38,466 bases of DNA from Mariniblastus sp. (GTDB taxonomy: Bacteria > Planctomycetota > Planctomycetia > Pirellulales > Pirellulaceae): the NCBI GenBank assembly GCA_023300235.1, contig JALZWN010000069.1, positions 1 to 38,466 of the forward strand, given 5' to 3'. A program made the translations under genes and the position numbers. The notes under the pieces were generated by a model, which saw nothing but the letters and a program-made list of their open reading frames with translations, did not search any database and was not told the DNA's origin. Below, piece by piece: positions 16,344 to 24,877 of the stretch. The stretch's first letter is position 1, and every line of letters begins with the position of its first letter.

Positions 16344-17870
16344 CTATACATTCACAGTGTGGCAAGCGTTCACAACACACCTTAATGCGGCGTCTCGCTG
16401 GATGATATCGAACCAAGTTTCGCTTTCTTCGTCTTGGCTAAACGTGTTCAGCGCAGACGCAAACGTCATTAAAGTCATTTGATTCTGAATACAAAACTCC
16501 AGAATCGGCATCCGACTTTCTGCATAATCATTTGTGCCCAATTCCATAAAGAAACAGGACACCAATTCCCGAGTTTCATCCCACAACAACTCATCAACGC
16601 CTTCAACCCCGACCTCTCGCTGAGCCAGATTCTGCAGGCCCTCTTCAAACACCGTCATCGCCATTGAGTACGCGGAAAAGCAATAGTCAAGTCCTTCCAG
16701 CGTACCAATAGGATCCTCCGAAATCTCTTTGGCAACGGGCATCCAAATCGCACGAGACGTTTCGGGAAGCGTATTCCGCGCCCATGGAATCGCCGCCATC
16801 CAACCGCTTGCCGACACACGCATTTGTTCCCACTGCTCGGAGGCAAACATTAGGATCTCAACCGAATCCGCGGTCCAAGATTGATCGTTCTCAGAAATCT
16901 CTTGCCAGCAAATTTCAGTATGCGCGATGTACTGACTACCTTGTTGCCAAACGGTGTAGTTCATCGATTCGGCCAATAGACTCAACCAATCACCTTGGTA
17001 GCCACTGAACTCAAGTGAATGAGGTTGCAAGCGATTCATGTCGTTGACGACGACCCAAGGACGATGGTGACCGATGGCCTCCCAACGAAGCTTAAAAAAA
17101 CAAGCCAACGATTGATAACCCTGTACGTTCGCCAAGTAGTCCCTCACGATTTTACAGTCCGCCAATCGATAGTTATGATCAAACTCGTACCGAAGTTGAA
17201 TCATCGCCGAGCGAAATGTTGCTGCGGAACTCAACGCCTGCAACAACCAAGCGATTCGTTTTAGATCGCCTTCGCTGTAGCCCAACTCGGTTTCATCGCT
17301 CGACGAATCGACGGACAATCCTGCCTCTGCCTCTGGATAAAACCGACCGGCGAAGTATTCCAGCAACCTTGCTTTGGCAATCTGCTCTGATCCTTGTGAC
17401 GGGTCGACATTTTGCAATTCAGGGATTGCTGGCCGTAAACCATCAGCCCTCAACACTTCGAAAAACATCTCCACGGGATCCGTTTTAATCAACTTCGAAG
17501 AACGACTGGTACGTCCACCCTCCCAAACAGAACAGCCTTCGACCTCTTCACCTACAACTGACTTTTGATTCACTTCAGCCGATTGGTTTTCAGCGAACGA
17601 GGACGGCCCAACCCAATCGCTAGTTTCTGATGAAGCTTCGACGTCTTCATCGTGATCGTCGTTGTCCTGTTGCCAGCTTAACCAGTCCAGCACCGACTCG
17701 TAAGCTTCACGAATCTTCTGAAACTCTACGGGGCAGCGGTCGGGCTTGTACGTCCGAATCAGCTTAAAGTACTTACGTTTGGCAGCACGAGCATCGTCGG
17801 AGCGTTCAACGCCGAGCAACTCAAACGGATCCTTCGGCCAAGATTTAAAGTCTTCTGGCAAACCAGTCAC
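16344..17870 (-). CDS. J-domain protein with a KPD instead of HPD motif
   Basis: A 508-residue protein whose N-terminus is a J-domain (about 12-72): DPFELLGVERSDDARAAKRKYFKLIRTYKPDR, then VEFQKIREAYESV. The invariant His of HPD, which triggers Hsp70 ATPase activity, is Lys here (YKPDR). A Ser/Asp/Glu-rich linker (about 73-130) leads to a large helical domain without recognised family. It overlaps the upstream gene by 4 bases and ends an operon headed by an HscC-type Hsp70. In E. coli HscC works with dedicated J-proteins, so this is its likely partner. Whether the Lys variant still stimulates the chaperone is open. Confidence 0.8.
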   Translation of the reverse strand: MTGLPEDFKSWPKDPFELLGVERSDDARAAKRKYFKLIRTYKPDRCPVEFQKIREAYESVLDWLSWQQDNDDHDEDVEASSETSDWVGPSSFAENQSAEVNQKSVVGEEVEGCSVWEGGRTSRSSKLIKTDPVEMFFEVLRADGLRPAIPELQNVDPSQGSEQIAKARLLEYFAGRFYPEAEAGLSVDSSSDETELGYSEGDLKRIAWLLQALSSAATFRSAMIQLRYEFDHNYRLADCKIVRDYLANVQGYQSLACFFKLRWEAIGHHRPWVVVNDMNRLQPHSLEFSGYQGDWLSLLAESMNYTVWQQGSQYIAHTEICWQEISENDQSWTADSVEILMFASEQWEQMRVSASGWMAAIPWARNTLPETSRAIWMPVAKEISEDPIGTLEGLDYCFSAYSMAMTVFEEGLQNLAQREVGVEGVDELLWDETRELVSCFFMELGTNDYAESRMPILEFCIQNQMTLMTFASALNTFSQDEESETWFDIIQRDAALRCVVNACHTVNV

Positions 17871-18871
17871 TGTCCGCCCCCCGACCCATCGTTCTGTTTA
17901 TCAACGACCTGATTCGGCGACGAAGATATTGCTAGATCTTGGGAACGATTCTCGCTTGGAGCGACGGCATTAACCACTTCTTTGCCGCTGGCTTTGTTGG
18001 CCTGGTCCTCTGCATTGAAATCTAGACTGTTTGAAACGGCAGCCATCACACAAACGACCACCAACCCTAAGAAAAAAGCGAACCCGACCGCAACTTTAGA
18101 ACCGCCACTCTCAATCGAATTTTCTTCATAAAGCGTTTGATGGACGGAAGCGGAACGACCAGAATCGACCGGCGGCGGAAGACGGCGTTGCTCCAGCTCG
18201 CCGCACTCTCGCGTCAACATGAACAAGAACGGTTGGTGAAACCGTTCCTGCGGCACCTGAGCTGTTCGCCGAACGCTGTAACGTGCCGCGGTTAGATCCG
18301 AGACCGAAAACATTCCTTTCAGCTCTTCCAACCACTGCTTACGAACCCGACAACGCTGGCTCTGCCGAACCGTAGAAATGTGAAACAGTGCCTGAATTAT
18401 TTTCTTAGCCGCCAAGCCATGACGCGAAACTCGCCTGTCGACCGCTTGTCCGCTGCACCAGATCGTTTCCGCGTAGTCATGGACTTCGACCGAGCACCCT
18501 CGCAAATCCAATTCGGTCAGCCGCTGCTTCAGCGCTCCCAGCAAATCAGAATCGTCCATCACTCCAAGTTGGCTTGCAAACCACGCGACGACTTCGTCGA
18601 TCTGTAGACAAACTTCTTGATCGCGATACTTTTGGAAACCACGAACCTCAACCACTGACTTACCTAAAACCATTTCAACGGCTTGCGGCTTATCGCTACC
18701 AACAAAAAAGTCATTACTCTTTAGCCGTTCAAAGAAAGCCGCGACCGCTCGACGTTGACCATCTCCACGGACACCATCGGCAACCTGCGTATCAAGCTCC
18801 AACACCTCGCTGGCCCAAGCAAACGGATCGGCTCGATCATCACTTGTTAAATTGTCATTTGGCTGTTCCAC
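17867..18871 (-). CDS. Hypothetical single-span protein of the HscC operon
   Basis: A 334-residue protein of unknown function. The N-terminal 255 residues look cytoplasmic and mixed helical/strand (DPFAWASEVLELDTQV, AVAAFFERLKSNDFF, IDEVVAWFASQLGVM). A transmembrane helix at about 260-282 (KVAVGFAFFLGLVVVCVMAAVS) is followed by a short polar tail ending in Gly-Ser-Gly repeats. It starts 12 bases after the Hsp70 stop codon and overlaps the J-protein start, so the three are translationally linked. It could anchor the chaperone system at the membrane, which is inference from the operon only. Confidence 0.75.
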   Translation of the reverse strand: MEQPNDNLTSDDRADPFAWASEVLELDTQVADGVRGDGQRRAVAAFFERLKSNDFFVGSDKPQAVEMVLGKSVVEVRGFQKYRDQEVCLQIDEVVAWFASQLGVMDDSDLLGALKQRLTELDLRGCSVEVHDYAETIWCSGQAVDRRVSRHGLAAKKIIQALFHISTVRQSQRCRVRKQWLEELKGMFSVSDLTAARYSVRRTAQVPQERFHQPFLFMLTRECGELEQRRLPPPVDSGRSASVHQTLYEENSIESGGSKVAVGFAFFLGLVVVCVMAAVSNSLDFNAEDQANKASGKEVVNAVAPSENRSQDLAISSSPNQVVDKQNDGSGGGQ

Positions 18872-18883
18872 ATTTCCTCCGCT

Positions 18884-20629
18884 TTACCTTGCAACACGGT
18901 CATCGGCATCATCATCGTCGGGATCATGGACAGACAGGAACGTCTCTAGCTGACTTCGAACCGAAGCAATCTCATTCGGATCCTGCGAATCAAGCGCCGC
19001 TTCGAACACGTCCAAGTAAACGTCTAACTGATTGCGAAGCATCGTTGGCAATTCCTGAAACAGACGTTCAGCCCGCTTGACCATAAACCGGTTCGCGTTT
19101 TTTTCACGCGGATGGGTTTTCACCTGCTCCATCGCAGTCAGCGAACTCTGCAATTCCTTTTGGCTCAAATGGCCTGCATGTTTGGTGATGACCATGCGTT
19201 TTTTTTGTTGTGTTTCGACGATCGTCGTTTCTACTTCCAACACACCGTTACTATCGTAAGTAAAACGGACTTCAATCTCCTGACCGGCTGGCCCACGAGG
19301 AACACCTTTAACCTTCAGCTCGCCCAACAGCAAATTATCTTTGACCATTCGACCTTCGCCTTGGTACACGTTCAACGCGACATCGACTTGATTGGGGGAA
19401 ATGGTAACCAGCGAATGAGACCGGGAAGTGGGAATCACGGTATTACGATTGATGATCGGCAGGAAATATCCGCTGCGAGTTTCTTGGCCGAGTTCTTTTG
19501 AGATTTCGACGCCCAAAGTAAACGGAGCCACATCCACCACGACCATGTCTTCGAGTCCGGCATCATCGTTGATCAAACCCGCTTGGATCGTGGCGCCCAG
19601 TGCGACGACTTCATCCGGATTGATCTTGCCAGTCGGGCATTTGCCCAAAAACTCGTTCGCCATCCCATAGATCAATGGCATCCGAGTCGCTCCGCCAACC
19701 AGAATCACTTGATTTAAATCTTGTTGTTTGATTTTGGCATCACCCATCGCCCGCCGTACCGGAATCCCAATGCGTTCTAGCAATGGCTTGCAGGACTCCA
19801 ACAGCATTTTTCGATCGACGGTGAATTTTTCTCCATCGGCGTTTAGTCTGCCTTCTGCGTCAGGCAACAAGATTTCGGTTGATTCGTTTTTCGACAGAGC
19901 ACGTTTGGCTTTTTCGCATTGCTGAATTAAACGAGCAACCATCATCGGCGACTTGGTTTCTGCGTGTTCAAACATGATCGAACGTTGGGACAAGATCGAC
20001 CGAGCCAGCGAACGAGTAAAATCTTCGCCACCCAAAATCGCTTCACCTGCGGACGCGCGAACTTCGACGGCCCCTTCGAAAAAATCGACAATCGAAATAT
20101 CAAACGTGCCGCCACCCAAATCAAACACCGCAATCGTTTTCTCGGCGTCGGTTTCGTGGACACCATACGCCAACGCTGCCGCAGTCGGTTCGTTAACAAT
20201 CCGTTCGACCTTAAACCCCGCCAACTTGCCAGCTTCGATGGTTGCTTGCCGTTGTTGGTTATTAAAGTAAGCCGGGACGGTGATTACCGCGCGATCGACT
20301 TCCGTTTTTAAATAAGCTTCCGCATCTGCCTTAAGCGACTTAAGAATAAAGCTCGACAGCTGCACCGCAGAAAAACGATGCTTACCGACTTCGACAGACC
20401 AGTCCGTTCCCATCTGGCGTTTGAAACATGCGGCACATTGATTCGGATTCAGCACTTGATGTTCCTTGGCAGCGCTGCCGACCAATATCTCACCCGACTC
20501 ATCGACGCCCACCACCGACTCGGTTAAATACACACCTACCGAACTCGATATCAAAACCGGTTTACCATCCACCATCACGCCAACTGCCGAGTTGGTCGTT
20601 CCTAAATCGATTCCGACAATCGCAGACAT
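18884..20629 (-). CDS. hscC: Hsp70-family chaperone, HscC type
   Basis: A 581-residue Hsp70. The ATPase signatures are complete: IVGIDLGTTNSAVGV (phosphate 1, residues 4-18), AVFDLGGGTFDISIVDFF (phosphate 2) and VILVGGATRMPLIYGM (adenosine), plus RIVNEPTAAALAYG. The substrate-binding domain (DVAPFTLGVE onward, about 370-490) is followed by a shortened helical lid and a tail rich in Asp (DDDDADDR) in place of the EEVD of DnaK. The length, below 600 residues, and the lack of grpE/dnaJ neighbours favour HscC over DnaK. It heads a three-gene minus-strand operon with a membrane protein and a J-domain protein. The start ATG at 20629 gives the canonical N-terminus. Confidence 0.9.
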   Translation of the reverse strand: MSAIVGIDLGTTNSAVGVMVDGKPVLISSSVGVYLTESVVGVDESGEILVGSAAKEHQVLNPNQCAACFKRQMGTDWSVEVGKHRFSAVQLSSFILKSLKADAEAYLKTEVDRAVITVPAYFNNQQRQATIEAGKLAGFKVERIVNEPTAAALAYGVHETDAEKTIAVFDLGGGTFDISIVDFFEGAVEVRASAGEAILGGEDFTRSLARSILSQRSIMFEHAETKSPMMVARLIQQCEKAKRALSKNESTEILLPDAEGRLNADGEKFTVDRKMLLESCKPLLERIGIPVRRAMGDAKIKQQDLNQVILVGGATRMPLIYGMANEFLGKCPTGKINPDEVVALGATIQAGLINDDAGLEDMVVVDVAPFTLGVEISKELGQETRSGYFLPIINRNTVIPTSRSHSLVTISPNQVDVALNVYQGEGRMVKDNLLLGELKVKGVPRGPAGQEIEVRFTYDSNGVLEVETTIVETQQKKRMVITKHAGHLSQKELQSSLTAMEQVKTHPREKNANRFMVKRAERLFQELPTMLRNQLDVYLDVFEAALDSQDPNEIASVRSQLETFLSVHDPDDDDADDRVAR

Positions 20630-21250
20630 GTTTTTTGCTTAATTTGAATCCATGGAAGTGCTCAATATTGAACGATTCTCACCGCGACATTATTGTGAAT
20701 TTATTTATCGTACTTGAATAAAGAGTTGAGCCGCTGGGCGTTTGCCCCCAACGGCTCAACAAATCACAACCTCGGCGTAGTCGAAACGCTCGTCTCTACA
20801 GTATGACAACCTCCACGCCCGAATACAAACATTCTCTTTTTTTTATTTCGACGGCTAATTGCCGGCTTGGATTCATAAAAAACCTAGAGCCAAGCGAAAA
20901 ACGCACCATCGCCCAATCCATTCGCGACCTCGACAGCCCAAAAACTTGCTTGTTTGTTTGCACCATAATTCGACTTCGAGCGTTTTTTTGGCAAAGAGAT
21001 AGTTACCCAAAGAGATATAGATAGTTACGCAAAAAATAATTTGCGTCAGTTTTACCGACACCACAGGTATATCTGCCGCGGCGATACATTATCATGTTTC
21101 GACCTGTCCGAACGAATCCGATCGGCTTGACTTGCTTACGGATATCGATCTTTGAAACAAAAAACCGTTTTACTGATTTGATTGCGATGCGAATCATCTT
21201 TCGGTTTCCAAAATCAACTTCAAGCACTCGATAGATTCCGGAGCTCTTAT
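20630..21250. other. Divergent promoter region
   Basis: About 620 bases between the divergently transcribed hscC operon and the glycosidase-DUF6786 gene. It must contain both promoters, though no convincing boxes were identified. Short open frames here have no support. A strong hairpin at 20725-20760 is listed separately. Confidence 0.5.
20725..20760 (-). terminator. Strong two-part hairpin upstream of hscC
   Basis: GTTGAGCCG (20725-20733) pairs exactly with CGGCTCAAC (20752-20760), and an inner GGGC/GCCC stem (with loop GTTT) closes the apex. On the minus strand it is followed by TCTTTATTC, a weak T-tract. It lies about 95 bases upstream of the hscC start, so it could be a terminator of a short upstream transcript, a 5' leader attenuator, or a protein/RNA structure site. 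Confidence 0.5.
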
Positions 21251-23479
21251 ATGCACAAACTTTTTTTCGTTGCCGCAATTGCCCTGATGGCCGTTACCGC
21301 TCAAGCTCAAGAAGCGACAACCCTTGAAACGGTTTCCGTAGCCCACTCGGTCCTCGAAGGCATCGGCGCCCAAGACGGCGTGATGCGTCGCGACCCGAGT
21401 GACGTTATTAAAGTCGGCGACTTATATTACGTGTGGTATTCCAAAGGAACGGTTAGCCCCGGTTACGACGCAACGGTTTGGTACGCCACGTCAAACGACG
21501 GACGCAATTGGATCGAACAAGGCATGTCGCTTGACAAAGGCGTTGCTGGCACTTGGGAAGGCGCTAGTGTTTTCACGCCGAACATCATGGTTGCCGAAGG
21601 CAAGTACTGGTTGTTTTACACGGGCACTTCAAAGGACATGCACAAAAAGCCGTTCAATCCTGATTCAAAAATCGGCATTGCAGTTTCCGATTCTCCTAAC
21701 GGACCATGGGAACGGCTCGCCTCAAATCCCGCTCTAAGCAACAGCTCCAACCCGGAAGATTTTGATAGCCACCTCGTTGACGACGCTTGTTTGTTAATCC
21801 GAGACGGTAAGTATTATTTCTATTACAAAGGTCGCCAGCTAGGCAAAGGCCCAAGCGAAACTCAAATGGGTTTGGCAATCGCGGACAAACCGCAAGGCCC
21901 CTACGTGCGTCATGAAAACAGTCCCGTCATTCCTGGCAACCACGAAGTGCTCGTCTGGCCGCAAGGAACCGGCGTTGCGGCGATGATCGGATCCACGGGA
22001 CCGAAATCCATCACTAATTCTGTTTTGTACGCTGACGACGGAATCAACTTTAAAAAGACGCACAAAGTAGTCAAAGGCCCTTGGGCGGGTGGAGCTTACC
22101 GACCAGAAGCGTTCACACAATCAGGAAATGCCAAGCTTCCCGAATGGGGCGTTGAAATCGCTCGACCAAAAGGAAGACGCAAAGGAAAGTTACCATGCAT
22201 TGGTCGTTTTGATGTGAAAACAATGGCACCGAAATCCAGCGCCGTCGAAACCACTTCGCCCATGATGACAGTTTCAACTCAACCCACTACACACACCGAA
22301 TCGGCCAAATCCGCAGCCGTCAAGTTTTCGGATGACCTCACGTTCATGCGAAAGCACACGCAGATCGTGACCCTCAAAGATGGCGATGCCGCCGTCGCGA
22401 TCGCGCCGGCGTATCAAGGCCGAGTGATGACCAGCACGTTTGATGCGGCAGCGGGCCCAAGCTTCGGCTGGATCAATCGCCCGGTTATCGAAAAAGGTTT
22501 TCTCTCCGACGAAGACAAACAAGGCAAGCTTGAAGAACACATCTACATCTTCGGCGGCGAAGAACGATTTTGGCTCGGCCCAGAAGGCGGGCAATTCGCA
22601 ATCTTTTTCAAGCCCGGTGCAAAGTTTGAATTCTCGGATTGGGCCACGCCACCAGCAATCGATACCGAAGCTTACAAACTGATCGAATCCAACGACACGT
22701 CCGCCAAGTTCACCCATTCAACCAAGCTGGTAAATTATTCAGGTACCAAATTCAACGTCGGCATCGAACGAACCGTAAAATTGATCGGTGCAGCCGACGC
22801 CGGCAAGTTGCTAAACGTTGAACTACCAACCGGCTTGAAGATGGTGGCTTACGAAACCGACAATCAAATCACCAACGCCGGCGAAAACGCTTGGACGACA
22901 GAAACCGGTTTGTTGTCGATCTGGATGCTTGGCATGTACAACCCAGCTCCAAAAACGACCGTCGTAATCCCGTTCAAAAAAGGCGACGATGCAACGCTCG
23001 GCGTGAAAGTGACCGACGATTACTTTGGTAAAGTCCCGGCGGACTACCTGAAGGTCGAACAAGAGCGCCTGTTCTTCAAAGGCGATGGCACTCGACGCGG
23101 AAAGATCGGCATCAACGACAAACGATCCAAAGGCATTGCCGGCAGCTACGACGCTGACGGAAAAGTCCTAAACATCGTGACTTATAACGTGCAAGAATCA
23201 GCCAACGGGTTTGTCAATTCCGCCTGGAAGTTACAAGACAAACCCTATGCAGGTGATGTGATCAATTCCTACAACGACGGGTCACCCGAACCAGGCAAGG
23301 CCCCGCTCGGCCCGTTCTACGAACTGGAAACCTCATCACCCGCCGCAGCCCTCAAGCCCGGCGAAACGATGAAGCACATCCAACGCACGTTCCACATCCA
23401 AGGCCCCGAAGCACTCCTCGATCCACTGGCAAGAAAATTGCTTGGTGCAAGCTTGGATGAGATCAAGGGAGCGTTTTAG
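21251..23479 (+). CDS. Secreted GH43/GH117-like propeller fused to DUF6786-like domain
   Basis: A 742-residue exported two-domain protein. The ATG at 21251 opens a signal peptide (KLFFVAAIALMAVTAQAQE); an earlier in-frame start would put 23 residues before it. Domain one (about 35-320) has five-bladed propeller strands: RDPSDVIKVGDLYYVWYSKG, FTPNIMVAEGKYWLFYTGTS, HLVDDACLLIRDGKYYFYYKG and AYRPEAFTQ, similar to GH43 and GH117. A Thr/Ser-rich linker (about 322-355) leads to domain two (to the C-terminus) with AYQGRVMTSTFD, GWINRPVI, IYIFGGEERFWLGPEGGQ and HIQRTFHI, matching the DUF6786 pattern. DUF6786 enzymes are uncharacterised, possibly galactose-mutarotase-like beta-sandwiches. The fusion suggests both act on the same sugar. 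Confidence 0.8.
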   Translation: MHKLFFVAAIALMAVTAQAQEATTLETVSVAHSVLEGIGAQDGVMRRDPSDVIKVGDLYYVWYSKGTVSPGYDATVWYATSNDGRNWIEQGMSLDKGVAGTWEGASVFTPNIMVAEGKYWLFYTGTSKDMHKKPFNPDSKIGIAVSDSPNGPWERLASNPALSNSSNPEDFDSHLVDDACLLIRDGKYYFYYKGRQLGKGPSETQMGLAIADKPQGPYVRHENSPVIPGNHEVLVWPQGTGVAAMIGSTGPKSITNSVLYADDGINFKKTHKVVKGPWAGGAYRPEAFTQSGNAKLPEWGVEIARPKGRRKGKLPCIGRFDVKTMAPKSSAVETTSPMMTVSTQPTTHTESAKSAAVKFSDDLTFMRKHTQIVTLKDGDAAVAIAPAYQGRVMTSTFDAAAGPSFGWINRPVIEKGFLSDEDKQGKLEEHIYIFGGEERFWLGPEGGQFAIFFKPGAKFEFSDWATPPAIDTEAYKLIESNDTSAKFTHSTKLVNYSGTKFNVGIERTVKLIGAADAGKLLNVELPTGLKMVAYETDNQITNAGENAWTTETGLLSIWMLGMYNPAPKTTVVIPFKKGDDATLGVKVTDDYFGKVPADYLKVEQERLFFKGDGTRRGKIGINDKRSKGIAGSYDADGKVLNIVTYNVQESANGFVNSAWKLQDKPYAGDVINSYNDGSPEPGKAPLGPFYELETSSPAAALKPGETMKHIQRTFHIQGPEALLDPLARKLLGASLDEIKGAF

Positions 23480-23497
23480 GATCCATGTAAATCACAA

Positions 23498-23604
23498 AGC
23501 TCTTCCGAGAGCTGTGTGGTTGGCGGTCGGCTTCTTGCTAACGTTTGCAAGAAGCCAATGCTGCCTTTCACTGCGTGAAAGGGCACTCTTTTAATGAGTA
23601 AAAG
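23498..23604. terminator. Cluster of three hairpins after the glycosidase-DUF6786 gene
   Basis: Three successive hairpins within 110 bases of the stop codon: AGCTCT-TCCG-AGAGCT (23498-23513), GGCTTCTTGC/GCAAGAAGCC with an 8-base loop (23529-23556), and CCTTTCAC-TGC-GTGAAAGG (23564-23582). They are followed by a weaker CTTTTA...TAAAAG palindrome (23588-23604) resembling the core of the dispersed repeats A-C. Together they probably end transcription. Confidence 0.6.
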
Positions 23605-24344
23605 GACAGGGCCAAAACCGACAAACTGGGCCTGAGTCGATCAACATCCTCGGCCGCAAGGCCTCGCGTCGCAGCAGACGAATCCGGTACGCTTTGGGCT
23701 TGGCCAAAGCGACATACCAGACAGTAAAACACTGCCTCGCCCTCTATTAACTAACAGACGCCTCACCCAAGATTCGCCCCTCTGAGACTCCGGTACCGGA
23801 CCGACGATGGTACGGCCATGCAACACGTCCTCTTCAACACGTGTCAGCGCGCAGAAACTTAACACGCCACCCTGCAACCATCGCCTGCCAATCCTTCGGC
23901 CAACCCTCAACAGCTTCAATCCCAAAAAGCTTACGAGCCGTTGCACCACAAAACCGCGGCAATAACAAAAGCGACTCAAAACGATTCTTGGCATCCGAGT
24001 TATCAGTCAACCTCCCCGTCCACTAGAATTGCTCCCAGACGGTCTTCGCGCATGACAGGCTGGAACCATCATCACCACCTGTTTTAGGCTTCACCAAAAC
24101 ATATTAGATCAATAAACCGCAACGCGTCGGGCCACTAGAATAGCTAGCTTCCAAAACTGATTTACCCTGGTTTATGCCAGCAGTTGGTTGACAGGGATCC
24201 GCGAGAGAAATATCATTCCGACGAAAACCACGCTCCCCATTCCACGTGACGCATTAGCTCGACAAAATTGATCGAACTGATTGATCGTTACCGCGTAAAC
24301 ACGCCTCACCGGCCTGTTTCATGTGCTTAGCGGGGAGTCTAACA
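23605..24344. other. 740-bp gap with diverged repeat
   Basis: Holds repeat copy E2 (23944-24032) and its companion block 24098-24145. The minus-strand open frame across 23641-23994 has low-complexity Arg/Gly/Val content and shares a few words with the degenerate frame at 14067-14333, so it is not called as a gene. Confidence 0.45.
23944..24032. repeat. Diverged intergenic repeat, copy E2
   Basis: Counterpart of 14115-14204; starts CACCACAAAACCG and ends CACTAGAATTGC. Origin unknown. Confidence 0.5.
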
Positions 24345-24857
24345 ATGCGAAGACGTTTACTCATGAGATCTGTTTTACCGGCGTGCCTATTAGCATACGC
24401 AAGCTTCATCTACCGGCTTATTTCGGCAGCCAACACCAGGACCGACAACGAACTGTTGTCGTTATCCGCAGGGATTCCCCACGGCGACAAGATCGGGCAT
24501 TTCTTGGTGATGGGGCTTCTAGCGTTGATGGTCAACTTGTTGCTCAACAACCGCTGCCAGTCGTTCAGGAAACGTAATTTTCTTCTGGGCAGTCTGATCG
24601 TTGCTGGGATTGTGACCGCCGAAGAGTTCACGCAGATTTTCATTCCTTCGCGAACTTTTTCTCCGCTTGACTTGGCGGCGGATTATGCGGGGATTTTCGT
24701 TTTTGGACGCTTGTCAGTATGGCTTCAACAACCCCGCCAAATCCTTCTTTTTCGCTTGGCCAAATATCGACTACGAAAAGCATACCACCTTGCAAGCAAA
24801 CGTGTCGGCCTAACGCTCGCGAACAGGCTAGCTTCAGCAAAGCCTACGAAAGCGTAA
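24345..24857 (+). CDS. VanZ-like membrane protein
   Basis: A 170-residue membrane protein of the VanZ-like family. It has the two hallmarks of that family: PHGDKIGHFLVMGLLALMVN (about 41-60, DKxxHF motif) and a second block EEFTQIFIPSRTFSPLDLAA followed by DYAGI (about 95-120, ExxQ...R...D...N/D..G). Three or four transmembrane segments are visible. The ATG at 24345 is preferred because GGGGAG lies seven bases upstream; a start at 24321 is possible. VanZ gives low-level teicoplanin resistance in enterococci, but most relatives have unknown envelope roles. It converges on the deiodinase-like gene with only 20 bases between the stop codons. Confidence 0.85.
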   Translation: MRRRLLMRSVLPACLLAYASFIYRLISAANTRTDNELLSLSAGIPHGDKIGHFLVMGLLALMVNLLLNNRCQSFRKRNFLLGSLIVAGIVTAEEFTQIFIPSRTFSPLDLAADYAGIFVFGRLSVWLQQPRQILLFRLAKYRLRKAYHLASKRVGLTLANRLASAKPTKA

Positions 24858-24877
24858 ACGACCGACGCTGGTTGCTA

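Noticed and set aside
23641-23994. A 117-codon minus-strand frame
   Set aside because: Arg/Gly/Val-rich, no signal or motif, and lies in a region related to a degenerate repeat.
24345-24857. Glycopeptide resistance gene
   Set aside because: The VanZ-like fold alone is widespread and no vanHAX genes are nearby, so no resistance function is claimed.
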